Of a DNA stretch of 64,000 nucleotides, positions 26,032 through 33,848 are shown in pieces. Numbering within the stretch: the stretch's first letter is position 1; each line of letters begins with the position of its first letter. The notes under the pieces were generated by a model. It was not told the origin of the DNA, did no database searches, and saw only the letters and a list, made by a program, of their open reading frames with translations. The stretch is taken from assembly GCA_023424015.1 (NCBI GenBank), contig JAFAEM010000002.1, positions 18,295 through 82,294 of the forward strand, read 5' to 3'. This stretch comes from Bacteroidota bacterium (GTDB lineage Bacteria; Bacteroidota; Bacteroidia; Chitinophagales; Chitinophagaceae). A program made the position numbers and the translations under genes.

Positions 26032-26589
26032 ATGATAACATTAAAGGGCGATAGAATTATTTTAACCCCGGCCACCCTCGATGATCGCAGGCGGATCTAT
26101 GACTGGATGGCCCATTCTGATATCACCTGTCAAATGATGGGCCCGCCTGAATTTGAAGATAACCCTATCCCGGAGTGGGAGTTTTTTATAAATGATTATA
26201 ATCCCGATTTTTTTAATGATGAGGATCCCGACCAGGGCAGGAGTTATATCATCCAGGTGAATGGTGTAAGCGTGGGACATATCAACTACAACGAGATCGA
26301 ACGCAGTACCAATACAGCAGAACTTGATATCTGGATGGCTGGCAGTCGGTTTTGCAATAAGGGATATGGTTCCGATGCTATTAAAACACTGTGCCACTAT
26401 CTTGCAACTCAGCTTCACTGCCCGCGCTTTATCCTGGCGCCATCGGCGAGAAATAAAAATGCGATCCGCGCCTATGAAAAATGCGGTTTTAAGATCAGCT
26501 CAGAAATCCCGCCAGGTTTCATACCAGATTATGTTGATACTGTTGTCATGATAAAGGATGCGAAGGGTATTCGCGAGGATAATCCATGA
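26032..26589 (+). CDS. GNAT-family N-acetyltransferase
   Basis: A 185-residue acetyltransferase of the GNAT fold. The N-terminal strand GDRIILTPATLDDRRRIYDW and the acetyl-CoA-binding segment CNKGYGSDAIKTLCHYLATQ (about 110-130) are typical of the RimJ/RimL-like and aminoglycoside AAC(6')-like subgroup, as is the ending NAIRAYEKCGFK. The substrate cannot be assigned. ATG at 26032 is preferred over the frame-open TTG at 26029. It is followed by a hairpin with a T tract (26634-26664). Confidence 0.85.
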   Translation: MITLKGDRIILTPATLDDRRRIYDWMAHSDITCQMMGPPEFEDNPIPEWEFFINDYNPDFFNDEDPDQGRSYIIQVNGVSVGHINYNEIERSTNTAELDIWMAGSRFCNKGYGSDAIKTLCHYLATQLHCPRFILAPSARNKNAIRAYEKCGFKISSEIPPGFIPDYVDTVVMIKDAKGIREDNP

Positions 26590-26615
26590 ATTCGTTGCAT
26601 GTAATGTCTAGTGAG

Positions 26616-26686
26616 TCTGCGTACGAAGACGCAGATACACGCCGGGCTCCAGCGTGTATCTTTTATATTCTTCGTGAGCGAGAATA
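26616..26686 (+). terminator. Three consecutive hairpins, the second being a terminator for the GNAT gene
   Basis: Hairpin 1 is TCTGCGT/ACGCAGA (26616-26635). Hairpin 2 is GATACACGC/GCGTGTATC (26634-26660) followed by TTTTAT, a good intrinsic terminator. Hairpin 3 is TATTCT/AGAATA (26666-26686). The 9-bp middle stem is perfect. Confidence 0.7.
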
Positions 26687-26716
26687 CAATTGTCTCTATG
26701 TAAAAAAGGATAGAAA

Positions 26717-27226
26717 TTATTTTCTGTCCCAGAATGGAGGAGGTTCAATACCCAGGGATCTCAGGTACACATAACCCTGTCCGCGGTGATGGATCTCATT
26801 GTCGATAAAGTAAAATAATATCCAGTGACCCGGACCTTCATACTGCCCGAATGCATTCACCACTTCCTGGTAACGGTGATCGGGGATCTGCGGCCAGTAT
26901 GTCTCGATCTGTTCTGTGGTTTCATCCCATAGCGCAAGCAATTCCGCTTTTGTTTTTGGTAGCGGTCTTTCAGAATCTGCCCATGAATAACTCCATTCAT
27001 TGGTGGCAAGTCCCTTCACACCCGGTGCCGCCATATTGATCATTTCCATGGCCAGTTCGGAGAAAGGACGCATACCGCCAATTGAAAATTCGTATAATTC
27101 TTTTTCAGGTAATGCCTCAATTACCCTGCGGGTAAGTCCGCGGTGCCCCTGCCAGTGATGCAATAATGCATCCTTACTGATCAGTTCCGGTTTTGTTTGC
27201 TGTGCCTGAGTTGTACTACTTTCCAT
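26717..27226 (-). CDS. DinB/YfiT-family protein, putative metal-dependent
   Basis: A 169-residue four-helix-bundle protein of the DinB-like superfamily. The metal-binding histidine near the N terminus (LLHHWQGHRGL, about residue 23) and the pair in FIDNEIHHRGQGYVYLRSLGI near residue 150 are conserved. Such proteins include thiol transferases of bacillithiol or mycothiol type and stress-induced proteins of unknown function. The start is set at ATG 27226; the frame is open for 24 more codons, but these look non-coding. Its promoter must lie in or before repeat array B, which begins about 105 bases upstream. Confidence 0.83.
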   Translation of the reverse strand: MESSTTQAQQTKPELISKDALLHHWQGHRGLTRRVIEALPEKELYEFSIGGMRPFSELAMEMINMAAPGVKGLATNEWSYSWADSERPLPKTKAELLALWDETTEQIETYWPQIPDHRYQEVVNAFGQYEGPGHWILFYFIDNEIHHRGQGYVYLRSLGIEPPPFWDRK

Positions 27227-27330
27227 AATGCTTTTGTTGTTTAATAAAGCAAAGAAAATGCGGGGTACTGACAACCCTATGGCAGTGCATTTTAGCAAGT
27301 TAAAATTTGTTGATGAGTGGCGGGAATTAG

Positions 27331-27669
27331 CGATGAGCTACGAGCGATGACCTACGAGCTTCGAGCTACAAGCTACGAGCTTCGAGACCGATCGTTTGAC
27401 CACGAAATTTGAAGCCTTGTGCCTCATAGCTCGTAGCTCGCAGCTAAACTAAGAGGTGCCTCATAGCTCGCAGCTAAACTAAGGGGTGCCTCATCGCTCG
27501 CAGCTCACAGCTCGCAGCTCGCAGCTAAACTAAGAGGTGCCTCATCGCTCGCAGCTCGCAGCTCACAGCTCGCAGCTAAACTAAGAGGTGCCTCATAGCT
27601 CGCAGCTCGCAGCTCACAGCTCGCAGCTAAAATAAGAGAACCCGTCAAAATATAGTTGCCTTAACACTA
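27331..27669 (-). repeat. Stop-proximal repeat array B (expanded AGCTCGN family)
   Basis: On the minus strand, the block starts TAGTGTTAAG 5 bases after the stop codon of the beta-propeller gene. Then come several iterations of a unit containing CTTAGTTTAGCTGCGAGC and ATGAGGCACC, separated by heptamers (GCTGTGA, GCTGCGA). It ends with the CAAACGATCGGTCTCG core and further AGCTCGN heptamers. The single-unit version is array C, in the same orientation relative to its upstream gene. Confidence 0.85.
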
Positions 27670-27674
27670 ATCCC

Positions 27675-28487
27675 TTATTTCAGTTGATAAGCTGCGACAG
27701 TTTTTGCAAAAAACGTCGGTACGTAAACAATTTTTTTGACAGGATCATACCCGATATCCGCCGTATTGATCTTTTGTTGGTGCGTTTCAAGCAGCGATAC
27801 CACACGCCCATCAGCATACACATACCAGATATATCCGGGCCAGGCGGAAACTATATAATCGCCATTGCCAATGGGTTCAATACCGTCACCACCTTCGGGC
27901 AATTCGGCTATCGGTGTGATCTTTTTGTCCGCGGATGCTATCACCAGTGATTTACCGGAGGCAATGACCAGTCCATCATCTACAGCTTTGAGCCCATTAA
28001 CGCCTTTCATATCTTCAAGGAATAATGTAGCGGCATCATTTTCTATCTTCCAGATCTTCGCGTTCCTTGAATCCGATACATAGACCACGCCTTTATTATC
28101 GATGGTGATATCGTTTAACCCGGTGGCGCCTTCAATGGCGATCTTTTTTTCGACCTTGCCTTTGGCGATATCTATCACTACTACGTCGGAGAGATCAGCC
28201 ACATATAGCCGGCTGCCACTTTTTCCCATACCCTTTGGCGCGCTGAGACCGGTGATCCAGTCAGCTATATAGTTTTTCCCATCAGCATCAAGCCTGCCGA
28301 TGCCGCCTTTACCATCGGCATCCCAGGGACCGCCATCGATCAGTGATACATACAGTTTACCATCCATGGCCAAAACCGACTCGGGTATTGCAACAACTGA
28401 ATCAGTTTCCCATAATTTATGCAACTTTGGTTGTGCAGTTGCATAACTGAGCATGCAAACAACAATGAGTGTTAATATTATTTTCAT
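27675..28487 (-). CDS. Secreted SMP-30/NHL-like beta-propeller protein
   Basis: A 270-residue exported protein with signal peptide MKIILTLIVVCMLSYATAQ. The rest consists of repeated four-strand blades such as GLNDITIDNKGVVYVSDSRNAKIWKI and GKLYVSLIDGG, placing it in the SMP-30/gluconolactonase-like six-bladed beta-propeller group. It could be a lactonase, but I cannot assign all the metal-binding residues, so a general binding role is equally possible. It is divergent from the cytochrome c and hexuronate operon with a 228-base gap, and repeat array B lies directly after its stop codon. Confidence 0.8.
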   Translation of the reverse strand: MKIILTLIVVCMLSYATAQPKLHKLWETDSVVAIPESVLAMDGKLYVSLIDGGPWDADGKGGIGRLDADGKNYIADWITGLSAPKGMGKSGSRLYVADLSDVVVIDIAKGKVEKKIAIEGATGLNDITIDNKGVVYVSDSRNAKIWKIENDAATLFLEDMKGVNGLKAVDDGLVIASGKSLVIASADKKITPIAELPEGGDGIEPIGNGDYIVSAWPGYIWYVYADGRVVSLLETHQQKINTADIGYDPVKKIVYVPTFFAKTVAAYQLK

Positions 28488-28587
28488 ATAATGATTGATT
28501 AAAAATATGTCCTACAATAAGTCAATCCTCTTTAGCCTCTCACCGCATTTTGCGCCGCGACCTGCACCTTTTATAACTGTATCTAAT

Positions 28588-28595
28588 TATCTTTG
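28588..28595 (+). promoter_or_regulatory. -7 box TATCTTTG upstream of the cytochrome c/hexuronate operon
   Basis: TATCTTTG matches TAnnTTTG exactly, 121 bases before the cytochrome c ATG. No TTTG at the normal -33 spacing was seen, so this is tentative. Confidence 0.35.
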
Positions 28596-28636
28596 AAAGG
28601 ACGCAAAAACCGGGCCCTGAAAAAATATCATTTGGG

Positions 28637-28651
28637 GTTTGATGATCAAAC
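28637..28651. promoter_or_regulatory. Perfect palindrome GTTTGATGATCAAAC, candidate operator
   Basis: Seven-base perfect arms around one central base, 65 bases before the cytochrome c start and downstream of the -7 box at 28588. The position suits a repressor of the hexuronate operon. The binding protein is unknown; no regulator gene is adjacent. Confidence 0.45.
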
Positions 28652-28715
28652 TTAAGCATGAATGCCCGGTTGACCCCATTTTGGAAAAAATATTTGCTGC
28701 AGAAAATCAATTTTA

Positions 28716-29123
28716 ATGAGAAAAGTTTTTTTTTGGTTTCCATGCCTGTTTCTCAGCTGGGCATTGATCGTTTCCTGGCAGACCGACCAGGACGTGATGG
28801 AAAGAGGTAAGAAAGTTTACAATCTTTATTGTCTGAGTTGTCATGCCGCGGATGGAAACGGGATGGCCAACCTAAATCCACCCCTTGTAAAAACCCAGGG
28901 TGTTACGGGTAATAAAACAAAACTGGTACAGGTCATATTGAAAGGAATGGATACCGACGAGGAGATCAATGGACAGGTCTATACTAATAATATGGCACCC
29001 CTGGATTATCTTACCGATCAGCAAATAGCAGATGTGCTGACCTATATCCGTAAAAGTTTTGGTAATAAAGCTTCGGGTGTAACTCCTGCTGAGGTAAAGG
29101 CGATCAGGGCAAAAACAAAATAA
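28716..29123 (+). CDS. Class I cytochrome c, exported
   Basis: A 135-residue mono-haem cytochrome. Residues 1-21 form a signal or anchor (RKVFFWFPCLFLSWALIVSW). The haem-binding motif CLSCH lies in YCLSCHAADGNGMANLNPPL, and the axial methionine is probably the one in TNNMAPLDYLTDQQIADVLTYIR. The length and motif match the small electron-carrier domains that accompany periplasmic sugar or alcohol dehydrogenases. It precedes uxaB by only 28 bases in the same direction, so it is probably the first gene of the hexuronate operon, although its partner dehydrogenase is not obvious here. Confidence 0.9.
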   Translation: MRKVFFWFPCLFLSWALIVSWQTDQDVMERGKKVYNLYCLSCHAADGNGMANLNPPLVKTQGVTGNKTKLVQVILKGMDTDEEINGQVYTNNMAPLDYLTDQQIADVLTYIRKSFGNKASGVTPAEVKAIRAKTK

Positions 29124-29151
29124 CCCGAAAGCAATTTTTATAATCTAACTA

Positions 29152-30690
29152 ATGCATTTAACCCGCCAAAACCTGCCCGAGATCAATAGCGGCATTGTGG
29201 AACTGCCGGGGGCGGATTATTTTTCGCTGCCAGAAAAAGTTCTCCAATTCGGAACGGGTGTATTATTACGCGGGTTGCCAGATTATTTTATCGACAAAGC
29301 AAATAAGCAGGGCGTCTTTAATGGAAGAATCGTAGTTCTGAAATCAACGGATGCCGGCGAACTGGATTCCTTTGCCCGGCAGGACGGCTTGTACACTCAC
29401 AAGTTGCAAGGCATCACCGACGGCAGCGAAACAACTGAGACGGTACTGAATGCTTGCATAAGCAGGGTCCTGGCAGCCAAAAATGATTGGGATGAAGTCC
29501 TGCAACTGGCAAGATCTGCCGATCTCCAGTTAATTGTGTCCAATACCACCGAAGTGGGTATTGTCCTCGTGGAAGATAGTATTCATAATACACCACCTGT
29601 CTCTTTCCCAGGTAAACTGCTTGCATTCCTGTACGAACGGTACCGTCATTTCAATGGCGATCCCGCGGCAGGGCTCGTGATCGTTCCGACCGAGCTAATA
29701 CCACAGAACGCCGATACGCTCAGGTCAATATTGCTGCAACTTTCGGATCAAAATAATTTGAAAGAAGGATTCAGGCGATGGCTTGAGCAGTCAAATATTT
29801 TTTGCAACTCGCTCGTCGACAGGATTGTCCCGGGAAAATTGCCTGCGACTGAGGTGGAAGCGATGGAAAAAAAACTTGGTTACCAGGATGAACTGATGAT
29901 CATGTCGGAAACTTATGGACTGTGGGCTATAGAAGCAAGTGATGAAATGGTTTATGAGGTCTTGTCATTTTATAAATGCGATAGCGGGGTAGTGATCACG
30001 CCGGATATCAGTGTACACCGCGAACTAAAACTAAGGTTGCTGAACGGATCACATACTTTCACCTGCGGACTTGCGGTGCTTTGTGGTTTTGAAACGGTGA
30101 AACAGGCCATGGATAACCCGGTTTTTGAAAAATTTATCAGTACCCTGGTTATGCAGGAAATCGCGCCTTCGATCGATTGTAAGGGTTTATCACTGGAGCA
30201 GGCAAGGAGTTTTGCCGCGAAAGTGCTCGATCGCTACCGCAATCCATCCTTACAACATCACTGGATCAGTATCACATTGCATTACACTTCTAAAATGAAC
30301 ACCCGCAATGCGGGACTGGTAAAAAACTATTTGGATCGCCATTCAGATATCCCATCTCATATGGCCCTGGGTCTTGCAGCCTGGATTTTATTCATGAAAA
30401 CCGAGAACACAGCAGATGGGTCTTACATGGGGCAGGCGGGAGGCAGGGAGTATCGGGTAAATGATGCGCAGGCATCCCTGTTTCATGAGTTTTGGAAGAA
30501 ATATCCGACAGGTGAACTGGTAGACAGGGTATTTTCGGATAAAAATATCTGGCAGGTCGATATTCCAGGGTTGGCAGGACTTGCTGCTGAGGTGAAGAAA
30601 TGGCTGGACGCCCTGATAGAACTGGGAGCTATGGAAGCGATGAGCAGGGTAGTAAACGCATCTGAACCTGCGGCAAAGGCTGATGCCTGA
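29152..30690 (+). CDS. uxaB: Tagaturonate reductase (altronate oxidoreductase)
   Basis: A 512-residue enzyme of the mannitol dehydrogenase superfamily that reduces tagaturonate to altronate with NADH in galacturonate breakdown. The N-terminal Rossmann part starts LPEKVLQFGTGVLLRGL and contains LIVSNTTEVGIVL; the C-terminal helical domain carries the KLRLLNGSHTFTCGLAVLCG motif, matching the K-x-R-x-L-N-G-x-H family signature with its catalytic lysine. The length fits UxaB better than UxuB. It lies 28 bases after the cytochrome c gene and 22 before uxaC. Confidence 0.92.
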   Translation: MHLTRQNLPEINSGIVELPGADYFSLPEKVLQFGTGVLLRGLPDYFIDKANKQGVFNGRIVVLKSTDAGELDSFARQDGLYTHKLQGITDGSETTETVLNACISRVLAAKNDWDEVLQLARSADLQLIVSNTTEVGIVLVEDSIHNTPPVSFPGKLLAFLYERYRHFNGDPAAGLVIVPTELIPQNADTLRSILLQLSDQNNLKEGFRRWLEQSNIFCNSLVDRIVPGKLPATEVEAMEKKLGYQDELMIMSETYGLWAIEASDEMVYEVLSFYKCDSGVVITPDISVHRELKLRLLNGSHTFTCGLAVLCGFETVKQAMDNPVFEKFISTLVMQEIAPSIDCKGLSLEQARSFAAKVLDRYRNPSLQHHWISITLHYTSKMNTRNAGLVKNYLDRHSDIPSHMALGLAAWILFMKTENTADGSYMGQAGGREYRVNDAQASLFHEFWKKYPTGELVDRVFSDKNIWQVDIPGLAGLAAEVKKWLDALIELGAMEAMSRVVNASEPAAKADA

Positions 30691-30712
30691 CCAATAATAA
30701 TAAAGCGAGCTT

Positions 30713-32173
30713 ATGAAGAAGTTCATGGACGATGATTTTTTACTGCATACCAAAACTGCGCAGCGGCTGTATCACGACTATGCCGCAGGGATGCCGGTAA
30801 TAGATTATCACAATCACCTGCCTCCCGCGGAGATTGCCAACGATATCAATTTCGCCAACCTGACCCAGGCCTGGTTAAATGGAGATCACTATAAATGGCG
30901 TGCCATGCGCACCAATGGTATAGATGAAAGATTCTGTACCGGTGGCGCCGGCGATTATGAGAAGTTTGAAAGATGGGCTGAGACCGTACCCTATACGATG
31001 CGCAACCCGCTTTATCACTGGACACATCTTGAGTTGCAACGCTATTTCGGCATCAATAAATTACTCTCACCCGCGACAGCTAAAGATATCTATCATGAAA
31101 CCGCGGAGAAACTGGCGGATCCTGGCTTTTCGGTGCGTAATCTTCTGCTAAAAATGAAGGTGAGGTTGTTGTGTACGACCGATGATCCCATCGATTCGCT
31201 GGAGTTTCACCGGCGCATCAATGATGATACGTTTGGAGTAAAAGTGTTACCCGCGTTTCGCCCGGATAAAGCCATGCAGGTTGACGATACAAAAAGCTTT
31301 AATGAATATCTCGCCAAACTGGAAGCTGCAGCAGATGTTTCGATACATACATTTGAAAATTTCCTGCAGGCACTGGCACGCAGACATGATTTTTTTGCGG
31401 CAGCGGGCTGTTCGGTTTCCGATCATGGACTCGAACAGATCTATGCCGAAGATTATACTGCGGCGGAGATAAAAAGTATTTTTTCAAAAGCCAGGTTAGG
31501 TTCGGTTTTAAGTGAACAAGATATCAGAAAGTTCAAGTCGGCTATGCTGGTCATTTTTGCCGAATGGGATTGGGAAAAAGGATGGGTGCAGCAATACCAT
31601 CTCGGTGCTTTGCGTAATAATAATTCACGCCGCCTAAGAGAACTGGGCCCGGACACAGGCTGGGATTCGATCGGGGATTTTTCGCAGGGTCGTTCTTTGT
31701 CACGCTTTCTCGACAGGCTCGACAATAACAACAAACTCGCCAGGACGATCCTTTATAACCTCAACCCGGCCGATAACGAGTTGTTTGCGGCGATGGTCGG
31801 TAATTTCAATGATGGATCGGTTGTTGGTAAAGTGCAATTTGGCTCGGCCTGGTGGTTTCTGGATCAGAAAGATGGCATGACCAAACAAATAAATGCGTTG
31901 TCGAATATGGGACTGCTGAGCCGTTTTGTGGGAATGCTTACTGATTCAAGAAGTTTTCTCTCATTTCCCCGTCACGAATATTTCCGAAGGATACTGTGCA
32001 ATCTTTTCGGTAACGAAATAGAAACCGGTGAACTGCCCGGAGATATCGAATGGATCGGGAAAATGGTACAGGATATTTGTTTCAATAATGCCAGAAATTA
32101 TTTCAACTGGCAGGACCTTGATGATACCACAGCAAACGCTATTCCCCAACAAAAAGCCAAATTGAATAAATGA
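30713..32173 (+). CDS. uxaC: Glucuronate (uronate) isomerase
   Basis: A 486-residue isomerase converting glucuronate to fructuronate and galacturonate to tagaturonate, the first cytoplasmic step of hexuronate use. Family motifs are DYHNHLPP (metal-binding region, about 27-34), KWRAMRTNGI, LCTTDDPIDSLEFHR and the C-terminal MLTDSRSFLSFPRHEYFRRILCNLFG. It is slightly longer than the usual 470 residues. The stop overlaps the kdgK start as ATGA, so the two are translationally coupled. A second ATG at 30725 would shorten it by four residues. Confidence 0.95.
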   Translation: MKKFMDDDFLLHTKTAQRLYHDYAAGMPVIDYHNHLPPAEIANDINFANLTQAWLNGDHYKWRAMRTNGIDERFCTGGAGDYEKFERWAETVPYTMRNPLYHWTHLELQRYFGINKLLSPATAKDIYHETAEKLADPGFSVRNLLLKMKVRLLCTTDDPIDSLEFHRRINDDTFGVKVLPAFRPDKAMQVDDTKSFNEYLAKLEAAADVSIHTFENFLQALARRHDFFAAAGCSVSDHGLEQIYAEDYTAAEIKSIFSKARLGSVLSEQDIRKFKSAMLVIFAEWDWEKGWVQQYHLGALRNNNSRRLRELGPDTGWDSIGDFSQGRSLSRFLDRLDNNNKLARTILYNLNPADNELFAAMVGNFNDGSVVGKVQFGSAWWFLDQKDGMTKQINALSNMGLLSRFVGMLTDSRSFLSFPRHEYFRRILCNLFGNEIETGELPGDIEWIGKMVQDICFNNARNYFNWQDLDDTTANAIPQQKAKLNK

Positions 32174-33168
32174 GTAAGGTTTTTTGTTTCGGGGAACTTT
32201 TGCTCCGCCTTTCACCGGCACTGGATAAAACCTGGATCAGGACTGCATCTATGCCCGTGTATATTGGTGGCGCGGAGTTGAATGTTGCGAGGGCCCTGGC
32301 ACAATGGGGTGTGCCGGTGAAATATATGACCGCCTTCCCCGATCACTACCTGTCGAAAGAAATTGCAGACGAACTGCAGGCAGGGCAGATCGATATTTCA
32401 GCTATTCGTTTTGGTGGCCGGCGTATCGGTACTTATTATTTGCCGCAGGGTACTGAACTCAAAGGTGCCGGTGTAATTTACGACCGTGAAGGTTCAGCAT
32501 TTTCCGAATTGAAACCTGGAATGATAGATTGGAACGCGGCTCTGAAAGATTGCAGCTGGTTTCATTTTTCTGCCATCAGCCCAGCATTGAATGAAAACAT
32601 TGCGGCAGTTTGTAAAGAAGGTCTTGAAGCTGCCGCGGCAAAAGGAATGACCATTTCGGTCGATCTCAACTATCGTTCAAAGCTCTGGCAATATGGTAAG
32701 CAACCGGTGGAGGTGATGCAGGAACTTGTCAGATACTGCTCAGTGATCATGGGAAATATCTGGTCGGCGCAAAGCCTGCTGGATATAAAAGCGCCTGTTG
32801 ATAACAGTGAAGGTAAATCGCGGCAGGAATTGATAGACGCGGCCGGTAAAAGTATGTTGCAATTGCATCAGCAATATCCATCAGCAAAATGCTTCGCCTA
32901 TACTTTCAGGTTGCAGGAAACATACTGGGCCGTCATGCAACAGGGTAGCGACCTGGTGGTATCGAAAGAAATTCCCATCATTGAAGTAAAAGATAAAGCC
33001 GGCAGCGGGGATTGTTTTATGGCTGGTCTCATTTATGGTATGGTCAACCGCCAGGCCAACCAAAGGATACTGGATTTTGCTGCTGCTGCAGCTGTTGGCA
33101 AATTGGGTGAAGTTGGTGATGCAACCAGTCAGACGGTGTTTGAGATCAATTCAAAACTTGTGCAATGA
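32170..33168 (+). CDS. kdgK: 2-keto-3-deoxygluconate kinase, PfkB family
   Basis: A 332-residue sugar kinase that phosphorylates 2-keto-3-deoxygluconate with ATP. PfkB signatures are YIGGAELNVARALAQWG (about 32-48) and the C-terminal anion-hole and catalytic motif, here AGSGDCFMAGLIYG with the catalytic aspartate intact but the usual GAGD written GSGD. The gene is coupled at both ends by ATGA overlaps with uxaC and eda, which supports this substrate over other PfkB sugars. Confidence 0.9.
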   Translation: MSKVFCFGELLLRLSPALDKTWIRTASMPVYIGGAELNVARALAQWGVPVKYMTAFPDHYLSKEIADELQAGQIDISAIRFGGRRIGTYYLPQGTELKGAGVIYDREGSAFSELKPGMIDWNAALKDCSWFHFSAISPALNENIAAVCKEGLEAAAAKGMTISVDLNYRSKLWQYGKQPVEVMQELVRYCSVIMGNIWSAQSLLDIKAPVDNSEGKSRQELIDAAGKSMLQLHQQYPSAKCFAYTFRLQETYWAVMQQGSDLVVSKEIPIIEVKDKAGSGDCFMAGLIYGMVNRQANQRILDFAAAAAVGKLGEVGDATSQTVFEINSKLVQ

Positions 33169-33848
33169 AGAAATCAAAAAAGGTAATTGAACTTATCAAA
33201 CAACAGGGCATGGTACCCCTGTATTATCATGATGACAGGGAAGTATGCTTTGAAGTTGCGAAAGCATTGTACCAGGCTGGCATCCGTTTTCTTGAATTTA
33301 CAAACCGTGGTCGGGAGGCTTTGACCAATTTCAAATATTTGTTGAAAAAGCGCGATGAACAAATGCCCGATCTGTTGCTGGCTGTTGGTACCATCAAAAA
33401 TGTACGCGATGCGAAAACTTTTATAAAAGCCGGAGCAGACAGTGTGATCAGTCCTGGCATTGTTCCGGGGATCGGTGAAATAACCCATGATGCAGGTTTG
33501 TTATGGGTGCCTGGCTGCATGACGTCGACCGAGATCATGCTTGCAGAAAATTGTGATGCCGGCCTGGTGAAACTTTTCCCGGGCCATTTGCTAGGGCCTG
33601 GATTTATGAGTGCAATTCGTGAATTGTTTCCCGCAATGAATTTTATGCCCACGGGTGGTGTGGAAGCAGAACCTGAAAACTTGAAAGCCTGGTTCAGCGC
33701 TGGTGTTTGCGCAGTAGGTATGGGAAGCAAACTGATCAGTAAAGAAATTTTAGCAGGCAGGCGGTATGATGAATTAACACGCCTGTCAGTGGAGGCGTTA
33801 GGGATCATTAATGAAGTAAGGACTTCAATACATAAAGAAAAATCATAA
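33165..33848 (+). CDS. eda: 2-keto-3-deoxy-6-phosphogluconate aldolase
   Basis: A 227-residue class I aldolase that splits KDPG into pyruvate and glyceraldehyde 3-phosphate. The Schiff-base lysine is in DAGLVKLFPGHLLGPGF; the catalytic glutamate is probably the one in FLEFTNRG; the phosphate-binding FMPTGGV motif follows. It overlaps kdgK by ATGA at its start, and its TAA stop shares one base with the ATG of the transporter. It completes the lower arm of the hexuronate route. Confidence 0.93.
   Translation: MKKSKKVIELIKQQGMVPLYYHDDREVCFEVAKALYQAGIRFLEFTNRGREALTNFKYLLKKRDEQMPDLLLAVGTIKNVRDAKTFIKAGADSVISPGIVPGIGEITHDAGLLWVPGCMTSTEIMLAENCDAGLVKLFPGHLLGPGFMSAIRELFPAMNFMPTGGVEAEPENLKAWFSAGVCAVGMGSKLISKEILAGRRYDELTRLSVEALGIINEVRTSIHKEKS

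Noticed and set aside
26586..26774. Small plus-strand frame after the GNAT gene
   Set aside because: It spans the three hairpins and runs into the DinB gene's 3' end; no coding signal.
27331..27669. Repeat array resembling CRISPR
   Set aside because: Units are contiguous heptamers and expanded variants, without constant-length unique spacers, and no cas genes occur in the window.
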